Made by a program: the position numbers and the translations under genes. From an uncultured Bacilli bacterium (GTDB lineage: Bacteria; Bacillota_I; Bacilli_A; RFN20; CAG-449), in NCBI GenBank assembly GCA_947632435.1, contig CANRPC010000015.1:1-36675 (forward strand): a stretch of 36,675 nt of DNA. Direction: 5' to 3'. The notes below the pieces were generated by a model. The model was not told where the DNA came from, made no database searches, and was given only the letters and a program-made list of their open reading frames with translations. Position 1 is the first letter of the stretch; each line of letters starts with the position of its first letter. Positions 24,066-32,583 of this stretch are shown piece after piece.

Positions 24066-24690
24066 TAATTTTTCCTCTTAATTTTCTTAATAAAGGTACT
24101 AAAAGTAATCCTAAAGAATTGCCTAATAAAATAGTAAAGAATTTGCTCCATAATCTTCCTTCAAATTTCGCTGTGAAAAGGAAAGAAGCAAAACCAATAT
24201 TTACATTTAAAAAGGCTCCACACCCTATAATACATAATATTAAAACTAAAAATCTTGCAATCGGTTGTTCTGCTTTTTTATATGTATTAACACCAAAATA
24301 TATTAAAATGCCATTAATAAATCCATAAAATAAAATTTCAAAATGATTCAAATTTACATAATTATCTCTAAAAACATTTAAAATATCATTGTTATAAAAA
24401 GGTGTTAAATGTAATATTCCACCTATTAACATTGCACCAAGAATATTACCAATTAAGGAAACTATTGTTTCTAAAAAATAGATGGGATTATTATCAAAAA
24501 CGTAAGGTAATTTAATTAAATAAGCATCATAAGCATAAAGCAAACATAAAATAAATCCAATCCCTAAACTAAACATACCAATGTAGTTATCAAAATAAAT
24601 ATACATTGCTCCAACTATTGCAAAAATAATGCCTGCGATTAAAGAATTAATCAAAGTTTTTAATAATTTTGAAATAATTAAATTTTTCAT
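24058..24690 (-). CDS. Polytopic membrane protein, formate/nitrite-transporter-like
   Basis: 210 residues with about six transmembrane segments (near residues 12-33, 36-57, 68-92, 108-128, 145-170 and 182-204). The repeated glycine-asparagine motifs in two half-helices (NILGAMLIGG and GNSLGLLLVP) and a 'GCGAFLNVNIGFASF' stretch resemble the broken helices of FNT-family anion channels, and the length is close to that family (about 250-280) but shorter. The histidine that lines the FNT pore is not evident. Assignment is tentative. First gene of a two-gene unit with the thioesterase. Confidence 0.5.
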   Translation of the reverse strand: MKNLIISKLLKTLINSLIAGIIFAIVGAMYIYFDNYIGMFSLGIGFILCLLYAYDAYLIKLPYVFDNNPIYFLETIVSLIGNILGAMLIGGILHLTPFYNNDILNVFRDNYVNLNHFEILFYGFINGILIYFGVNTYKKAEQPIARFLVLILCIIGCGAFLNVNIGFASFLFTAKFEGRLWSKFFTILLGNSLGLLLVPLLRKLRGKING

Positions 24691-24789
24691 AAAAATTGCT
24701 CTCCAAAAAAACTTTACTCTTAAATTTTATATAAGTAAATAATTAAAACTTTTTTCTTAAATTTATGTTATGATATTTAAGGTGATTTT

Positions 24790-25503
24790 ATGGATATTAA
24801 AACGTATAAAAAAGATTATTTTTATTCTTATACTCTTGGTGCATTTCCAACTTTAGAATTAATAAAAAATCATAAAGAAGAAATTTTAAAAGTTTTAATT
24901 CATAGTTCTTTTACAAATGAAGAAGTATTAAATAAAATAAAAGATAATTCATCATATTATGAAATGAGTTATAATGATAAATTAATTTCTAAATTGGCAT
25001 CTAAAGGTAATTGTTATATTGTTGCAATATTCAAAAAATATAAAATGACTTTAAATAAAGATAAAAATCACATCTTGCTAGTAAATCCTATGGACATGGG
25101 TAATCTAGGAACGATTATAAGAAGCGCTCTTGGTTTTAATATTAAAGATATTGCTATTATTTCACCATGCGTAGATATTTTTGATCCAAAAGTTTTAAGA
25201 GCATCGATGGGAAGTTTCTTCTCTGTAAATATTGTTATTTTTAAATCTTTAAAAGAATATCAATCTCTTTATCCTGAACATGTTATTCATGCATTTATGT
25301 TACAAGCTAAAAATAAATTACAAGATTTTAAATTTAATGCTAAATATACTACTTTAACATTTGGCAATGAATCTTCTGGTTTAGATATTAGTTATTTAGA
25401 TGATAATGCAATAGTTATTGAGCACAAAAAAGATATCGATTCATTAAATTTACCGATATCTATTGGTATTGCTCTTTATGAATTTACTAAACAGCAAAAA
25501 TAA
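24790..25503 (+). CDS. TrmH/SpoU-family RNA 2'-O-methyltransferase
   Basis: 237 residues. An alpha/beta-knot (SPOUT) enzyme that methylates ribose 2'-OH in rRNA or tRNA. Motif 1: NPMDMGNLGTIIRSALGF (about 95-112) with the N-x-G-x-x-x-R signature; motif 2: TFGNESSGL; motif 3: SLNLPISIGIALYEF. The N-terminal ~85 residues form a small RNA-binding-type region. AAGGTGA lies at the end of the leader, and a TATGAT -10 candidate at 24769-24774. It converges with the GntR-type gene, with one base between the stop codons. Target nucleotide cannot be inferred. Confidence 0.9.
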   Translation: MDIKTYKKDYFYSYTLGAFPTLELIKNHKEEILKVLIHSSFTNEEVLNKIKDNSSYYEMSYNDKLISKLASKGNCYIVAIFKKYKMTLNKDKNHILLVNPMDMGNLGTIIRSALGFNIKDIAIISPCVDIFDPKVLRASMGSFFSVNIVIFKSLKEYQSLYPEHVIHAFMLQAKNKLQDFKFNAKYTTLTFGNESSGLDISYLDDNAIVIEHKKDIDSLNLPISIGIALYEFTKQQK

Positions 25504-25504
25504 T

Positions 25505-26134
25505 TTATTCTTCTACCCCATACTTTAAAAATGCAAGAACACGTTCATAAGATAATTCATCTTTACCAACAAAAATAATTTTATCTTCAGCATTTAAAGG
25601 CATATCTGGGCCAGGACTAACTTGCAAAAGTCCATCACTTTTTCTTAAAATTGCCACGATTGTCGCTTCCGTATAATTCCAAAAATATACTTCACCGATA
25701 GTTTTATTACAAATCCAACTATCTTTATCTATAATAACTTCAAAAAACGAAATTTTTTCATTGACTTGAAATCGAAAATCACTTTCAAATTCATTAAGTG
25801 CAGTATCAATTTTATCAAATAAAGCCTTTGAATCCTCGATTAAAGATTTAATATAATGAGATTTATCGCTAATAGTTTTTTTAGATTTAAATGATTCTTT
25901 ATATTTAATAGCCTTTACTTGAGAATCAACAAATACTCCTACACCATGCTTAACAAAAAGAATTTTTTCATTTGCTAAAAGTTGAATAGCTTTACGAATT
26001 GTTTCAGGAGAAACATTATATAAAGAAGCAAGTAAAGACCTACCTTTTAAAATACTCCCTTCAGGAAATTCACCACTTACAATTTTATCTGTAATATCTT
26101 GGGCAATTTTTACATAAACAGCTTCTTTTTCCAT
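25505..26134 (-). CDS. GntR-type regulator with RCK_C (TrkA-C) domain, BusR-like
   Basis: 210 residues. N-terminal GntR winged helix (about 5-70: 'KIVSGEFPEGSILKGRSLLA', split as IVSGEFPEGS and SLLASLYNVSPETIRKAI, then VKHGVGVFV), a coiled linker (about 85-120), and a C-terminal RCK_C domain (about 122-205: EVYFWNYTEATIVAI, LQVSPGPDMPLNAED, KIIFVGK). This is the layout of BusR, the c-di-AMP-responsive repressor of osmolyte or potassium uptake genes. Here it is divergent from a membrane-protein gene rather than busAB. The start has GGAG upstream. c-di-AMP binding is inferred from architecture only. Confidence 0.8.
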   Translation of the reverse strand: MEKEAVYVKIAQDITDKIVSGEFPEGSILKGRSLLASLYNVSPETIRKAIQLLANEKILFVKHGVGVFVDSQVKAIKYKESFKSKKTISDKSHYIKSLIEDSKALFDKIDTALNEFESDFRFQVNEKISFFEVIIDKDSWICNKTIGEVYFWNYTEATIVAILRKSDGLLQVSPGPDMPLNAEDKIIFVGKDELSYERVLAFLKYGVEE

Positions 26135-26257
26135 ATTAGTTAGCTCCTTAACTTACAATTAATTTTATCATATTAAAACTTTAAAAAAAATACTAACTCT
26201 CTTTTAATTGAAATGAAAAATAAAAAAAGTTATTATATCTAAGAAAGGAAACTCAAC

Positions 26258-27406
26258 ATGAATGTTTTAAAGTTTTTAGCCCGCGGTTTATTTTCTAACG
26301 CGGTTATTGTTAAAGAATCCAAAAAACAAAAATTTTATATTGCTATATTGATATTTTTATTAACTGTAGTTATTAGTATTATTCCTATTTTTACTTCTAT
26401 AGCCAATAATTCAGGCGGGAATATATTAACCCAAACAGAAGCTTTACAATTTGATTATTCCTTACAAAGATTTTCTCATGAATATTTAACAAATAATGCT
26501 GATGCTAAATTAGAAATGGAAATCGTAGATGGCAAATTAGTTTTTAAAGAAGGAAAGACATTTCAAGATTTAGAAAATAAAAAAGAAATAGTTTTACTAA
26601 ATAAGTCTACTTTTCCTTATTTAGAAATTCATCGTTCTTTACAAGATAAAGATCAAATTACCCTTTTAGTTTGTTATGTATCTTCAGAAACTTCTGATAC
26701 GGGAATTTACAAAAATTTAAATGAAAAGGTAACTGATGTTTTCAATCGTCTAGCAGTAAATTATCCTATAAAAAATGATGATGGAACAGATTCTAATATC
26801 AGTAAAACATATTCTGTCTTATTGTTTTCCGAAAAAGATTTCGCGGTAAGATTATATGATAATAATGCTCAGACCGAATTTACAAAAGAAAACGAAACTG
26901 TAGCTTTAAAAAAATCTGCTTCAGTAGCTTCATCTGCTTCTGGCATTTATGCTTCGGTAAGTGATGTAAATAGAAATTTGAATTTATTTGATAATGAAAA
27001 TCCAACTCAAATACTTGCTAAGTGGAAAGAATTTTTTACAGAATCTTATAAAGATTTAAAAAATCAAATTTTATTCTTAAATGTAGGAATGTTCTCAGGA
27101 ATAAATGCTCTTTTGCTTTTATTTCTAGCATTATTAATCTTTATTCTCAGTCGCTTTAAATCCTCTATTTGTGGTAAACAAAAATATAGTGATTGCCTTA
27201 AATACATTTCATTTGCTTCTTTGTGTCCTAGTTTACTTGCCTTGTTAATAGGGTTTATGCTTCCAGGATTTCAATCCATTGGTTTTTTAACCTTTGCAGG
27301 ATTAAGAGCAATATTCTTATCTACTAGACTTACACGTGGAGATGTTCCACCTGCTCCAGAAACTAAAGATAACAATAAAAAAATCGTAAATGCAAATAAA
27401 AAATAA
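26258..27406 (+). CDS. Membrane protein, possibly DUF1189-like
   Basis: 382 residues; AAAGGA precedes the ATG. One N-terminal transmembrane helix (about 26-48), a large extracytoplasmic region (about 50-275) with a Ser/Ala-rich stretch (KKSASVASSASGIYASVSD), then three hydrophobic segments (about 276-302, 318-338 and 340-358) and a charged tail. The layout of one helix, a soluble domain and a C-terminal multi-helix bundle recalls DUF1189 (YvdJ-like) proteins, but no diagnostic motif was seen. Divergent from the BusR-like regulator across a 120-bp gap and therefore a candidate target of it, perhaps in turgor or envelope homeostasis. Confidence 0.6.
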   Translation: MNVLKFLARGLFSNAVIVKESKKQKFYIAILIFLLTVVISIIPIFTSIANNSGGNILTQTEALQFDYSLQRFSHEYLTNNADAKLEMEIVDGKLVFKEGKTFQDLENKKEIVLLNKSTFPYLEIHRSLQDKDQITLLVCYVSSETSDTGIYKNLNEKVTDVFNRLAVNYPIKNDDGTDSNISKTYSVLLFSEKDFAVRLYDNNAQTEFTKENETVALKKSASVASSASGIYASVSDVNRNLNLFDNENPTQILAKWKEFFTESYKDLKNQILFLNVGMFSGINALLLLFLALLIFILSRFKSSICGKQKYSDCLKYISFASLCPSLLALLIGFMLPGFQSIGFLTFAGLRAIFLSTRLTRGDVPPAPETKDNNKKIVNANKK

Positions 27407-27410
27407 ATAA

Positions 27411-27441
27411 AAAAGGGTTGTAAAAATCATACAATCCTTTT
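27411..27441. terminator. Bidirectional rho-independent terminator
   Basis: 12-bp stem (27411-27422 with 27430-27441, arm AAAAGGGTTGTA, one G-U pair) with a 7-nt loop, A-tract to the left and T-tract to the right. It serves the convergent membrane-protein and DUF4011-like genes. Confidence 0.8.
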
Positions 27442-27461
27442 TTTATACTTATTTTTTTAAA

Positions 27462-30400
27462 TTATTTATCATCTCTAACAAGCATTGGCTCTTTAACTTT
27501 TATTTCTTCAGGAATGTAAATGGTTAAAATATTTTCATGTAAAGTTAATTTATTTTCATGCACCATTTTAATAATAATATTACGCATATCTTCATAAAGT
27601 TTAGCGTTCATCGTTTTATAACCTAATGAAATAAGCATCAATTTAATCGTGGTATCCATTTCAATGCTTTCACAAGTTTTAATAATAGTTAAAATGCCTT
27701 CTTCAATTTCATCTTTAGCAACTGAAGAAATACTTCTTACGTAATTTTTATTTTTCGCAGATTTAAATACAACTGGTTGATTCTTTAAATAAATAAATTT
27801 ATCTTTAATAAAAATTTTATCTTCTTTTAATAAAACATTTATAAAATTTAAGCCATCTGTTTTAAAAATACCAATCATAACACTTTCTTGAACTGGGAAA
27901 CATGTTTCCAAAACTTTTATAAATAACTTTTCCCTATTAAATTCAAAGGCTGCTTTGTTTTTATAATATACCTCATGTGGATCAACATATTCTAAGAAAA
28001 GAATATCACTAATTTTATGTTTAACAACTTTCTTTTTAGCTTTAACAATATTGGAATTTTCTTGAATTTTTGTAATTAATTTATCTTTTTCCATTTCTTC
28101 ATTTAAAAAGAAAATAAATGGGAATATACGAATATAAGGATATTCACCCTCTAATAATTTGTCTTCAAGCATTATGCTTTCTTGAGTACTTTCTAAAGAA
28201 TAATATGGTAATCTATCAATTAAAATAGCCGTAGAGGTACTTTTATTTTCAACTTTAACAACAAAATCTAAATAACCATTTTTGAATGGAACATTTCTTG
28301 TAACTTTAAAACCCGATCTTTCAAGAAAATTTTGTAAATAATTCATAAAATAAGGATTAAAATGATTTAATTGTAAAGTTTTAATATCATATGTTCGTGA
28401 ATTAAAATCAATCGTTTCATAACTATTTTTCATAGCTGCTAAAAAGGTTTCTGTATCCGATTTATCTATACCATCACCAGCAAAATCATTATTAAAATAA
28501 TCTTCATCAAAAGCAATAATTTGATCTCCACGATATAATGCTGAAAGCATTTCTGAAGTTTTTATTTCTTTATTTGCTAAACATATTACTAGATCAAAAT
28601 GATAATTTTCACTATGTAATAATTTAGAAACTGTTTTTAAAGGAGTAAATATACAACCAATTGTATGAAATATTGATTCATGTGCAAGATAAGTAATACG
28701 TGAAAGTGGGCGAATAATATCTTGCTTTTTTTCATTTTCCACAAAATCATATTCATAACGTTTTAAAATTGCTAAGTTATTACGGAGATAATCTAGTTGA
28801 TAAGTTCTTAATAACGAATCCACAATATTTTCACGATTTTGTTCGCAAATATTATAAATATCTAAACTCTTATAAAAATCTTCTTGTTTATAATTTTTCA
28901 ATTTTGCTTTATTTAATAAATAATTTGCATAATCATAGTAAAAACGTTTATAAAACATCGGTTCATAAAGAGTAAAATTATCTTCATTTAAAAAGGAATC
29001 TGCAAGTCCATGAAACGATGCATTAAGATGAAAACGAGCAACATAAAACTCTAAATAATCATTTATAGAAACAAAATCATTAGTCATAAGACTGACTTTT
29101 TCAAAGATATCATCAAAATTATAAGAAGAAAAATCAAAAATGTTTTTATCAAAATAATCTTGTAAAATAGCTAATTCACTATAAATATGATTAAAAGTTT
29201 TTTGAACTTTTGATTTTAAATTCTCCATTGATTTTTTCTTATTTTCATCTTGAAATTGATCAAGAATACTATAAGAAAATGTTAAATTTTTTGCATTTAA
29301 ATATTTAATAGAATTTTTTAAAAGATTAACTTTTTCTTCTAAATTCTTAATAGTATTTATATCATAATGATTACCTAAAAAGAATTTTTGAAAAACATCA
29401 TTAACATTATTTTTAGCTTGCTCTACTTGATTTTGTAATTCTTCATAATATTTTAATTGCCCATTAACTTTAAAAATAAGATCCAAATTAATCGTTAAAT
29501 TTGCTTTAAAATAATTTTTATACGTTTTAATTTCTTTTTTTGAAAGATTCTTTTTATTATTTATTCTATTTAATAAATCTTTATTTAAAAGAAATACCTT
29601 TTCACCATATTCATCAATAATGCTTTTTTTAGTAAGCTCTAAATCTTGATAAAGTTTTTCCACAATAAGCATCTTATTTTTTTCTTTATCAAAAACAACA
29701 TTTGCTTTAAATAAAGAACTATTTGCTAAATAATCATCAAGAACAGAAAGAATATTTAAAATACCTTTTAATTCTTTCATATTTTTAGCAACTGGGAAAT
29801 TGTAATTATTTTCTAATTTATTAAAATTTGTTTTTTGAAAACTTAAATCTTTAGTCAATTTTTCCGCGGCATCTTTTAATGGCAAATAGTCTTCTTGCAT
29901 CATATTATTTTTGTTAAAGCCATAAAAAGCATGTTTTGTATAAGGTACTTTTAGTTTTTGTAAACTCGTTACAAAGTCAGATATCTGAGTTTCCACAAAT
30001 TCAAAAGTTTCTACATCAAAAGTATCTATTTTTGTAATTTCTCTATCTAATAAAGGACAATCTATACGATAATAATGTTCAATACATTCATTTAAAGACA
30101 AATCAAATTGTTCATTTTTCTTACGAAGTTCATTAATTAATTTTTTAAAACTATTTTTTGTTTCATAATACTTATCCAAAACTTCTTGAGTTGCTACAGG
30201 ATCAAAATAATTTTTGATATAAGTTGTACTTTCATATTGATTTAAATGACTTAATAAATTTAATTTATTCGCACTTAATTCATTTAAATCAAAAGAATAA
30301 GACTTTAATGAAGCATCTAAATTTTGAAATAATTGATTTTTTTGCTCTTGATTTTCATATACAACAAGAACTTTTTTATTGTTTAATAAAAAACTTAAAA

Positions 30401-31328
30401 GAATATTATTTAAAAGATGACTTTTATTTTTAAAATTATTGGTGCGTATAAAAAATGATTCTCTATCTGCGATTCTTTTTAAAATTCGATATTCTTCATT
30501 ATCTACTGGTAATAAAGATAGAACCTTTTTTTCTAATTTGTTTTTATCTTTTTTTAAAAAATGATAAAATTCCGCATTAAAATATGAAATAGATTTAATT
30601 ATTGGCAAATTGGCAATAACGTTTTGATGTTCGATAACATCTTCTAAATAATATTGCATATTAATATCAAATTTAGAAATAAAGCACCCATTATTAACTG
30701 AAAAATGGAACATGTGTACTTTACTTGCAACATATAAAAGATATTCTTCAAGAGAAAAATTGTGATCTAAAGTATAAGAAATATCAACTTTTTTAGATTG
30801 TCTAATATAGTTTATCAACTGTTCATTTAACTGCACTTCTTGATTAAAAATTTTGATTTGATAAAAATTATCTTCTTCATTATAAAGAATATTTAAAGGC
30901 AAAAATACAAGAGGAGCAGAAGCAATTGTATGTTTATTATCAACATCATAGTAATCTAATAAACCAAAACTAATATAAAATAAACTCGTTGAATGCTTTT
31001 TTAAATATTCTTCATTTTCTTCTTTAAAACGTTTTAACCGCTTATTTTGTTCATCTTGTTTTAAATTTGTAAAAATAACTTTATTATTATAAAGTTCGCT
31101 ATTGCTTTGTTGCTCTTCTAAAACATGATAAAAATTATTATCGTCAAAATCTAAATTAGCAATTCTTATTGTTTTATTTTTTATTAAACAATCAAAAATT
31201 TCTAAATAGTTATCATTTACAATGCGAATAACATCTTTTGCATTATGGTCAAATTTAAAAGTATTACTACTATTCAATGCTTTTATTAAATCATCTATCC
31301 ATAATTCTACTTTAAACCGATTTTCCAT
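27462..31328 (-). CDS. Giant DUF4011-type helicase relative with destroyed ATPase motifs
   Basis: 1288 residues. Domain order follows DUF4011 / SF1 helicase / MTES_1575 (Vsr-like) / DUF3320 proteins. DUF4011-like region: LFYISFGLLDYYD and APLVFLPLNILYN (about 110-145). P-loop position: FFIRTNNFKNKSHLL (about 291-305) followed by NKKVLVVYENQEQ, in place of GPPGTGKSQT then kkVLfVseK. Next a long coiled-coil insert (about 385-800). GCIFTPLKTVSKLL and FDLVICLANKEI (911-922) stand where FDlVIFDEASQi belongs. The second RecA domain is largely missing. Near residue 1021, YLDFVVKV and AILIDRLPYY match a Vsr-like domain lacking its acidic residues. The C-terminus resembles DUF3320. ATP hydrolysis and cleavage look impossible, yet the frame is intact: a maintained scaffold-like protein. 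Lies 50 bp downstream of degV. Confidence 0.7.
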   Translation of the reverse strand: MENRFKVELWIDDLIKALNSSNTFKFDHNAKDVIRIVNDNYLEIFDCLIKNKTIRIANLDFDDNNFYHVLEEQQSNSELYNNKVIFTNLKQDEQNKRLKRFKEENEEYLKKHSTSLFYISFGLLDYYDVDNKHTIASAPLVFLPLNILYNEEDNFYQIKIFNQEVQLNEQLINYIRQSKKVDISYTLDHNFSLEEYLLYVASKVHMFHFSVNNGCFISKFDINMQYYLEDVIEHQNVIANLPIIKSISYFNAEFYHFLKKDKNKLEKKVLSLLPVDNEEYRILKRIADRESFFIRTNNFKNKSHLLNNILLSFLLNNKKVLVVYENQEQKNQLFQNLDASLKSYSFDLNELSANKLNLLSHLNQYESTTYIKNYFDPVATQEVLDKYYETKNSFKKLINELRKKNEQFDLSLNECIEHYYRIDCPLLDREITKIDTFDVETFEFVETQISDFVTSLQKLKVPYTKHAFYGFNKNNMMQEDYLPLKDAAEKLTKDLSFQKTNFNKLENNYNFPVAKNMKELKGILNILSVLDDYLANSSLFKANVVFDKEKNKMLIVEKLYQDLELTKKSIIDEYGEKVFLLNKDLLNRINNKKNLSKKEIKTYKNYFKANLTINLDLIFKVNGQLKYYEELQNQVEQAKNNVNDVFQKFFLGNHYDINTIKNLEEKVNLLKNSIKYLNAKNLTFSYSILDQFQDENKKKSMENLKSKVQKTFNHIYSELAILQDYFDKNIFDFSSYNFDDIFEKVSLMTNDFVSINDYLEFYVARFHLNASFHGLADSFLNEDNFTLYEPMFYKRFYYDYANYLLNKAKLKNYKQEDFYKSLDIYNICEQNRENIVDSLLRTYQLDYLRNNLAILKRYEYDFVENEKKQDIIRPLSRITYLAHESIFHTIGCIFTPLKTVSKLLHSENYHFDLVICLANKEIKTSEMLSALYRGDQIIAFDEDYFNNDFAGDGIDKSDTETFLAAMKNSYETIDFNSRTYDIKTLQLNHFNPYFMNYLQNFLERSGFKVTRNVPFKNGYLDFVVKVENKSTSTAILIDRLPYYSLESTQESIMLEDKLLEGEYPYIRIFPFIFFLNEEMEKDKLITKIQENSNIVKAKKKVVKHKISDILFLEYVDPHEVYYKNKAAFEFNREKLFIKVLETCFPVQESVMIGIFKTDGLNFINVLLKEDKIFIKDKFIYLKNQPVVFKSAKNKNYVRSISSVAKDEIEEGILTIIKTCESIEMDTTIKLMLISLGYKTMNAKLYEDMRNIIIKMVHENKLTLHENILTIYIPEEIKVKEPMLVRDDK

Positions 31329-31378
31329 ATGTAGCCCTCAAAAATATTTTAGCAAAAATAAAATTGAATACAAAGATA

Positions 31379-32227
31379 TTATTTTTTTATATAAAGAATT
31401 CCAATTGTTCCTCTTCCACAATGGGAGGAAACAACACATCCTGCATTAGTTACCATAATTTTAGAACTAGGTATTAATTTGATTAATTCTTGATAAAGAT
31501 AATCTTTATATTCTTCGGCACAAGAATGAGTAATCATAACACAATCTTCATCAATTACATCTTTATCTAATTTAAAAATATCTAAAAGAGTGTTTAATCC
31601 ATTAATTATTTTGCCTCTTGGTTTTTTATAAACAATCATTTTTCCATCCTTAACTAAAATAATTGGATGTATATGTAAATGCTTACCAAAAATATAAGAT
31701 AAAGAAGAACATCTTCCACCTTTATAAAGATAATCTAAGGTGTCAACAATGAATTGGCTACGGACATTAGGAATTATTTTTTCATTTAATAATGTTGTTA
31801 TTTCCTTTAATGATTTACCTTCTTTAATATATTTAACCGCTTTTAAAATTATTAAACCAATTCCTGAAGAAAGATTTCTCGAATCTATACAGCTAATTTT
31901 ATTATCAAATTCTTGGCTTGCTATAACAGCATTTTGATAACAAGAAGAAAAATCACTAGAAATGGTAATACAAAGTATTTCATATCCTAAAGAAGTCCAT
32001 TTCTTAAATCTATTTATAAATGTTTCAACACTAGGAGCTGAAGTTTTAGGCATTAATTTTGTTTCATCAACAATTTTATATAATTCTTTTGTAGTTAAAT
32101 TAATACCATCTTCATAACTTTTTTCGTTAAAATTAATTTCAAGAGGAATAATATCTATTTCATTTGCCTCTAAATAATCTTTTTCTAAATCTGAAGTTGA
32201 ATCAGCGATTATTTTTATTTTTGCCAT
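31379..32227 (-). CDS. DegV family protein (fatty-acid-binding)
   Basis: 282 residues, the normal length. DegV/FakB proteins bind a fatty acid and, in FakAB systems, present it for phosphorylation by FakA. N-terminal IIADSTSDLEKDYL, the conserved KTSAPSVETF, ITISSDFSSCYQNA, IDSRNLSSGIGLI, LDYLYKGGRCS and HPIILVKDGKM are all typical. GGAG lies upstream of the ATG. Transcribed toward the DUF4011-like gene. No fakA is in the window; the acyl-ACP thioesterase about 7 kb away would supply free fatty acids, but a functional link is only inference. Confidence 0.92.
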   Translation of the reverse strand: MAKIKIIADSTSDLEKDYLEANEIDIIPLEINFNEKSYEDGINLTTKELYKIVDETKLMPKTSAPSVETFINRFKKWTSLGYEILCITISSDFSSCYQNAVIASQEFDNKISCIDSRNLSSGIGLIILKAVKYIKEGKSLKEITTLLNEKIIPNVRSQFIVDTLDYLYKGGRCSSLSYIFGKHLHIHPIILVKDGKMIVYKKPRGKIINGLNTLLDIFKLDKDVIDEDCVMITHSCAEEYKDYLYQELIKLIPSSKIMVTNAGCVVSSHCGRGTIGILYIKK

Positions 32228-32289
32228 AATTAAGACTATCTCCTTTTATGTTTTAATATTTTAGCATATATAAGCAATAAATGTAAATT

Positions 32290-32318
32290 TTCACAATCTA
32301 AAATTTTAAACATATAAT
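32290..32318 (+). promoter_or_regulatory. Strong sigma-A promoter overlapping a start region
   Basis: TTCACA (32290-32295), exactly 17 bp, then a perfect TATAAT (32313-32318). The -10 element overlaps the first ATG of the downstream frame (32317), so transcription should begin near 32324-32326, only about 4 nt before the next in-frame ATG (32329). Confidence 0.65.
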
Positions 32319-32328
32319 GAATAAGCCT

Positions 32329-32583
32329 ATGAATTTCTCCGCGGAAGACAAAAAAACTGTTAAAAAGTTTGCAACTTTTCTTTTAAGTTTAACGCCTAAT
32401 GAATTCGGTGCACTAGCAAGTTTAATTGGGTTTTTATTATCACAAGATTTAGATTTTTATGCCCAACAAAGTGCAGGAAATTTTTTTGAATGCATTGGAC
32501 AAGTAATGTTAACTATATCCGCGCAGGGATTTACAAGACAACAAGATTTAAACAATAAAAATAATAACAATATTCCTTTTTAG
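32329..32583 (+). CDS. Small protein of unknown function, probably from a near-leaderless mRNA
   Basis: 84 residues from ATG 32329 (MNFSAEDKKTVKKF...). An in-frame ATG at 32317 lies inside the -10 element and should not be transcribed. No ribosome-binding site is present before either ATG. The protein has an amphipathic N-terminal helix, a hydrophobic middle (LTPNEFGALASLIGFLLSQ), a Phe/Cys-containing segment, and a Gln/Asn-rich tail that ends in NNNNIPF. No known family recognised. It contains CCGCGG and an XXC-GCG codon pair like the surrounding core genes, which supports real coding. The 3' end overlaps the convergent Ca2+-ATPase gene by 4 nt. Confidence 0.65.
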   Translation: MNFSAEDKKTVKKFATFLLSLTPNEFGALASLIGFLLSQDLDFYAQQSAGNFFECIGQVMLTISAQGFTRQQDLNNKNNNNIPF

